64,000 nt of DNA from an uncultured Lachnospiraceae bacterium (GTDB lineage: Bacteria; Bacillota; Clostridia; Lachnospirales; Lachnospiraceae): assembly GCA_910578335.1 (NCBI GenBank), contig CAJTPU010000013.1, forward strand, positions 1 to 64,000, read 5' to 3'. The position numbers were made by a program, and so were the translations under genes. Below are positions 61,377 through 64,000 of the stretch, in pieces; positions within the stretch are counted from its first letter, which is position 1, and every line of letters begins with the position of its first letter. The notes under the pieces were generated by a model. That model did no database searches and was not told the DNA's origin. It worked only from the letters and a program-made list of their open reading frames with translations.

Positions 61377-62621
61377 ATGAAAAAAACGCTCATCAGAATC
61401 ATAAATTTAATATTGGTGATTACAGTGGTAGGGCTGATGACGATTCCTTCCGAGGCGACGACGGTAAAAGATATTCAGGACCAGATTAATCAGGATAATA
61501 CGGCATTGAATGAAATCAATGATGATATGCTGGCACTGCAGGATGAACAGGACCTTTTAGAGGAGGAAATCTGCGATTTAGATGCGGAGCTTATCAATAC
61601 GATGACGGTTATCGGCGGGCTGGAGGAGGACATTGCTGCCAACGAGGAAGCCATTGCTGCAAAGGAGCAGGATATTACAGCAAAGGAAGCGGATATCAGG
61701 ACGACGCAGGGATTGTACGAGGAGGCGCAGGAAAAGGAAGAGGCGCAGTACAACGCCATGGTTGCGCGAATCCAGTATTTGTATGAAAATGGTGAGGGAG
61801 ACTATTTGTCGGTTCTGTTTTCTGCGACAAGCTTCAGCGAGATACTGACATTGCAGAGCTATATTGAGGCGGTCTATACATATGACCAGAATATGCTTGC
61901 AGAGTACGAAGCGGCACGGGAAGAAGTGAAGCTTCTCTGGGAAAGGCTGGAGGAGGAAAAGGCTTTTTTGGAAGAGGAGAGGGCTGCTTTGAAGGTGGAA
62001 CAGGCTTCTTTGGAGGCGAACCGGGCGGAGATGGAAGCGCAGGTGTCATATCTTGATGGGCTTCTTGCCAGAAAGAAGCAGGAGTCTGCCAATTACGACG
62101 CACAGATAGCCCGTATGCGGCAGGAGGCAAATGCATTAAAGGTCAAAATCAGACAGGAACAGGAAGAGCTGAAAAGGATGGAGGAAGAGGCGCGCAGGCG
62201 CGCGGCGGCAGCCGCAGCAAACGGCAGTTACACAGTGTCTGCGTCCATTTCTGATATTATTGACGGAGCGAGCGGCAGCGATTTGGGCAAGCAGATTGCA
62301 CGCTATGGATGCCAGTACATAGGCAATCCCTATGTATCCGGCGGCACCAGCCTGACGAACGGGGCGGACTGCTCCGGTTTCACCTACCGCATTTATGCCA
62401 ATTTCGGCTATACGATACCCCGCACCTCCTACCAGCAGAGGAGCGCCGGCACGGAGGTCAGTTATGAGAATGCACAGCCGGGCGATTTAATCTGCTATGA
62501 AGGACATGTGGCAATGTATATTGGCGGCGGCTATATTGTACATGCAAGTAATGTCAAGACGGGGATTAAGGTGAGCAGGGCGACGTACAAGAAGATTTTG
62601 GCGGTACGCAGGATTATATAG
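61377..62621 (+). CDS. NlpC/P60 peptidoglycan hydrolase with coiled-coil domain
   Basis: 414 residues from ATG 61377 (GGAG 5 nt upstream). Signal peptide (IINLILVITVVGLM ... EA), a long coiled-coil of about 265 residues (Glu/Ala/Lys heptads, with two predicted arms such as IQDQINQDNTALNEI and EEAQYNAMVARIQYLY), and a C-terminal NlpC/P60 domain with catalytic Cys in ADCSGF, His in GHVAMYIGG and the third residue in YIVHASN. It resembles CwlO/PcsB-type hydrolases. A half repeat is directly upstream. Confidence 0.9.
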   Translation: MKKTLIRIINLILVITVVGLMTIPSEATTVKDIQDQINQDNTALNEINDDMLALQDEQDLLEEEICDLDAELINTMTVIGGLEEDIAANEEAIAAKEQDITAKEADIRTTQGLYEEAQEKEEAQYNAMVARIQYLYENGEGDYLSVLFSATSFSEILTLQSYIEAVYTYDQNMLAEYEAAREEVKLLWERLEEEKAFLEEERAALKVEQASLEANRAEMEAQVSYLDGLLARKKQESANYDAQIARMRQEANALKVKIRQEQEELKRMEEEARRRAAAAAANGSYTVSASISDIIDGASGSDLGKQIARYGCQYIGNPYVSGGTSLTNGADCSGFTYRIYANFGYTIPRTSYQQRSAGTEVSYENAQPGDLICYEGHVAMYIGGGYIVHASNVKTGIKVSRATYKKILAVRRII

Positions 62622-62716
62622 GGGGAGGTGGTGAAGGCAGCGCAGGGATACAGCGAAGGGACGCCGTCAGCGGCAGGAAGCGCGGCGCTTCCCGTGAAGG
62701 ATAGAAGAAAAAACAG

Positions 62717-62746
62717 TTGCATTGTTTTGGGAAGCGGGTGTATAAT
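62717..62746 (+). promoter_or_regulatory. Promoter of tRNA-Val
   Basis: TTGCAT (62717-62722), 18-bp spacer, TATAAT (62741-62746), placing the start at about 8 nt before the tRNA 5' end. Confidence 0.8.
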
Positions 62747-62754
62747 ACGGACAC

Positions 62755-62828
62755 GGGGTCATAGCTCAGCCGGGATGAGCGTTCGCCTCACACGCGAGAG
62801 GTCATGGGTTCGAGCCCCATTGGCCCCA
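62755..62828 (+). tRNA. tRNA-Val (anticodon CAC)
   Basis: 74 nt folding as a full cloverleaf: acceptor GGGGTCA/TGGCCCC, D-arm GCTC-GAGC, anticodon arm TTCGC/GCGAG with loop CTCACAC (anticodon CAC, reading GUG), variable AGGTC and T-arm ATGGG-TTCGAGC-CCCAT. Discriminator A. The 3' CCA is not encoded. Confidence 0.93.
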
Positions 62829-62836
62829 TTAGATAG

Positions 62837-62874
62837 CGGATTTCCTTTGGATAAAGGGAAATCCGTTGTTTTTT
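62837..62874 (+). terminator. Terminator after tRNA-Val
   Basis: CGGATTTCCTTT pairs with AAGGGAAATCCG (62837-62865), followed by TTGTTTTTT. Confidence 0.85.
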
Positions 62875-62931
62875 AGGGATATTACGGAAAATTGTTCCAC
62901 GACATGAAAAGGTCATTTCACGGCAAATGTG

Positions 62932-62960
62932 TTGTTTCGGTGTTTTGGGCAGGATATAAT
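62932..62960 (+). promoter_or_regulatory. Promoter of the small 2-TM protein gene
   Basis: TTGTTT (62932-62937), 17-bp spacer, TATAAT (62955-62960). It supports a translation start downstream of about 62967. Confidence 0.65.
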
Positions 62961-63014
62961 GAAGTATACGGTCGTCTTGTGCCGGTCAGTATATTATTTA
63001 TCGAGGTGACAAAG

Positions 63015-63179
63015 TTGTTTCATGTATATATTCGCATCATAATAAGTTTTATTTGGCTGGTCGTGGCTGTTATAAGCGGTATTTCCGGCAAGCTGCAGAA
63101 TGCTGCTCTCTATGTGGTTCTGGCTGGGCTGATTTTGTATTCTGCTTATGCAGCATGGAAAAAAGAAAAAGGCGACTAG
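63015..63179 (+). CDS. Small two-helix membrane protein
   Basis: 54 residues from TTG 63015, with GAGGTG 6-7 nt upstream and the promoter at 62932-62960 before it. Two hydrophobic segments (IIISFIWLVVAVISGI and LYVVLAGLILYSAYAAW) and a basic tail. Upstream in-frame Met codons lie before the expected transcript start. Unknown function; next gene 24 bp downstream. Confidence 0.65.
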   Translation: MFHVYIRIIISFIWLVVAVISGISGKLQNAALYVVLAGLILYSAYAAWKKEKGD

Positions 63180-63203
63180 AATATGTAGACGGGAGGTACG
63201 ATT

Positions 63204-63710
63204 ATGCATACGAAAACAATGGAAGGTCTTGTAGGAGCAAATACGAATATGAAGCTGCTGAATACGCCGTTTCGGGTATACAAGGAAGCAAGACAAAAAG
63301 GTGATACAGGGGCAATGGAGCGGGCAATGGGATATGTGAACGATTATTCCGGCAAAGCCGAAGAATATATGGAGAAGGCGGAAAAAGGAATGGAGGAGGA
63401 TGCAGAAGAGGCGAGGGAAAAAGCAAAAGCAGAACGTGAAAATGCGATTCAAAAACGCAGTAAGGAGCGGGAAGAGCTTGAAAAAAGGATAGAAGAAAGC
63501 AGGACGAAGCAGACGGATACGGTTGAGATAAGCAAAGCGGGCAAAGAAGCAGGGAGCGAAAATACCGGCGTGGGCGGCGGTATGGATAACCATGCGCCGG
63601 CAGAAACGGCAGCGAACACGGTGAAGTCTGAGCCTGTCATTTATACAAAAGACGGAAGCGTGAGCCGGAGTCAAAAAGAATCCGTTGCAAAGCTTTCCGT
63701 TTCGGTATAA
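63204..63710 (+). CDS. Coiled-coil hypothetical protein
   Basis: 168 residues from ATG 63204 (GGGAGG upstream). N-terminal MHTKTMEGLVGANTNMKLL, middle Glu/Lys/Ala coiled-coil (about 55-105: EEYMEKAEKGMEEDAEEA), then a Gly/Ser/Asn-rich flexible part ending VSV. No signal peptide. Function unknown; probable same transcript as the 2-TM gene. Confidence 0.65.
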   Translation: MHTKTMEGLVGANTNMKLLNTPFRVYKEARQKGDTGAMERAMGYVNDYSGKAEEYMEKAEKGMEEDAEEAREKAKAERENAIQKRSKEREELEKRIEESRTKQTDTVEISKAGKEAGSENTGVGGGMDNHAPAETAANTVKSEPVIYTKDGSVSRSQKESVAKLSVSV

Positions 63711-63731
63711 AATCGTACAGGAGGAATCAGG

Positions 63732-64000
63732 ATGGAATTGATAACAGTAACACATGATAATATAGAACGGGAGCACATCTGCTGTGCGATAGCCAATGAG
63801 AAGGATATGCAGGTGGCGTCAAAAAAGAGCTGGCTGAAAGAAAGGCTGGATGAAGGGCTTGTATTTTTGAAAGGAAATGTTCGCGGCAAGTGCTTTATTG
63901 AGTATATACCAGCCGAATATGCGTGGGCGCCTGTAGAGGCGAAGGGGTATATGTATATTGACTGTCTGTGGGTAGCCGGACAGTTTAAGGGGCATGGATA
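63732..64000 (+). CDS. GNAT-family N-acetyltransferase, truncated at window end
   Basis: First about 89 residues, from ATG 63732 (GGAGGAATC upstream). MELITVTHDNIEREHICCAI opens the chain; CFIEYIPAEYAWAPVEA and YMYIDCLWVAGQFKGHG match the beta-4 and the acetyl-CoA-binding start of GNAT proteins. The substrate cannot be told; the C-terminus lies outside the window. Confidence 0.75.
   Translation, partial: MELITVTHDNIEREHICCAIANEKDMQVASKKSWLKERLDEGLVFLKGNVRGKCFIEYIPAEYAWAPVEAKGYMYIDCLWVAGQFKGHG

Overview
The window looks like a chromosomal segment of a spore-forming, low-to-mid GC Bacillota of the Lachnospiraceae type (Clostridium cluster XIVa). This is inferred from gene content, not from a marker gene: a SipL/SpoVID-like spore coat protein, a DUF1934 protein, a CD3324-family protein, a T-box-controlled ileS, clostridial-type PyrK/PyrD, many lipoproteins, Shine-Dalgarno-led genes and frequent TTG/GTG starts. 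No rRNA, CRISPR array, phage or transposase gene was seen.

Layout. 1-4 kb: pncB and a Cache-GGDEF protein on the minus strand, then a decayed stretch ending in a methyltransferase pseudogene. 4-7.8 kb: strong promoter, Ile T-box leader and terminator, a foldback repeat, then ileS. 7.9-14.3 kb: glycogen phosphorylase, a CapA-like lipoprotein and an aconitase-family hydratase. 14.3-23.8 kb: ECF sigma factor, small exported protein, solute-binding lipoprotein, XRE membrane regulator, DUF368 transporter, a Ca-loop protein, a degenerate M23 protein, amidohydrolase, map. 23.8-31.3 kb: GH127 enzyme, two foldback repeats, DUF3737 protein, a GH9-like lipoprotein, ddl and murF. 31.4-38.9 kb: plsC, membrane lipase, PrcB-like lipoprotein, pyrC-pyrK-pyrD, SipL-like protein.

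39.1-48.2 kb is the most remarkable region: one promoter followed by eight co-directed genes. Four of them make and activate 2-aminoethylphosphonate (AEP): PEP mutase fused to a TagD-like cytidylyltransferase, phosphonopyruvate decarboxylase, AEP aminotransferase, and a LicC/PntC-like cytidylyltransferase. They follow three membrane-associated genes: an alkaline-phosphatase-fold protein with Thr at the sulfatase Cys position, a small exported membrane protein, and a fusion of a YidC/Oxa1-type domain to a TagB/TagF-type CDP-polyol phosphotransferase. I infer a machine that builds CMP-AEP and attaches aminoethylphosphonate (or a related head group) to a surface polymer at the membrane.

48.2-64 kb: an HEYGH membrane protein and Fe-alcohol dehydrogenase (minus strand), unknown proteins, a tandem-repeat Cys/His-rich exported protein, ispE-gntR behind a promoter with a palindromic operator, murI, DUF1934, cardiolipin synthase, an exported trigger-factor-like lipoprotein, asnS, an NlpC/P60 hydrolase, tRNA-Val(CAC), and a truncated GNAT acetyltransferase at the edge.

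A second theme is dispersed foldback (MITE-like) DNA. Four copies or fragments of one family (ends AGGCAATTGCGAAACT) lie at about 18.1, 25.7, 40.9 and 61.3 kb. A different foldback element sits in the ileS leader. The ileS element and the 40.9 kb copy share the same end layout and are each flanked by an 11-bp direct repeat.
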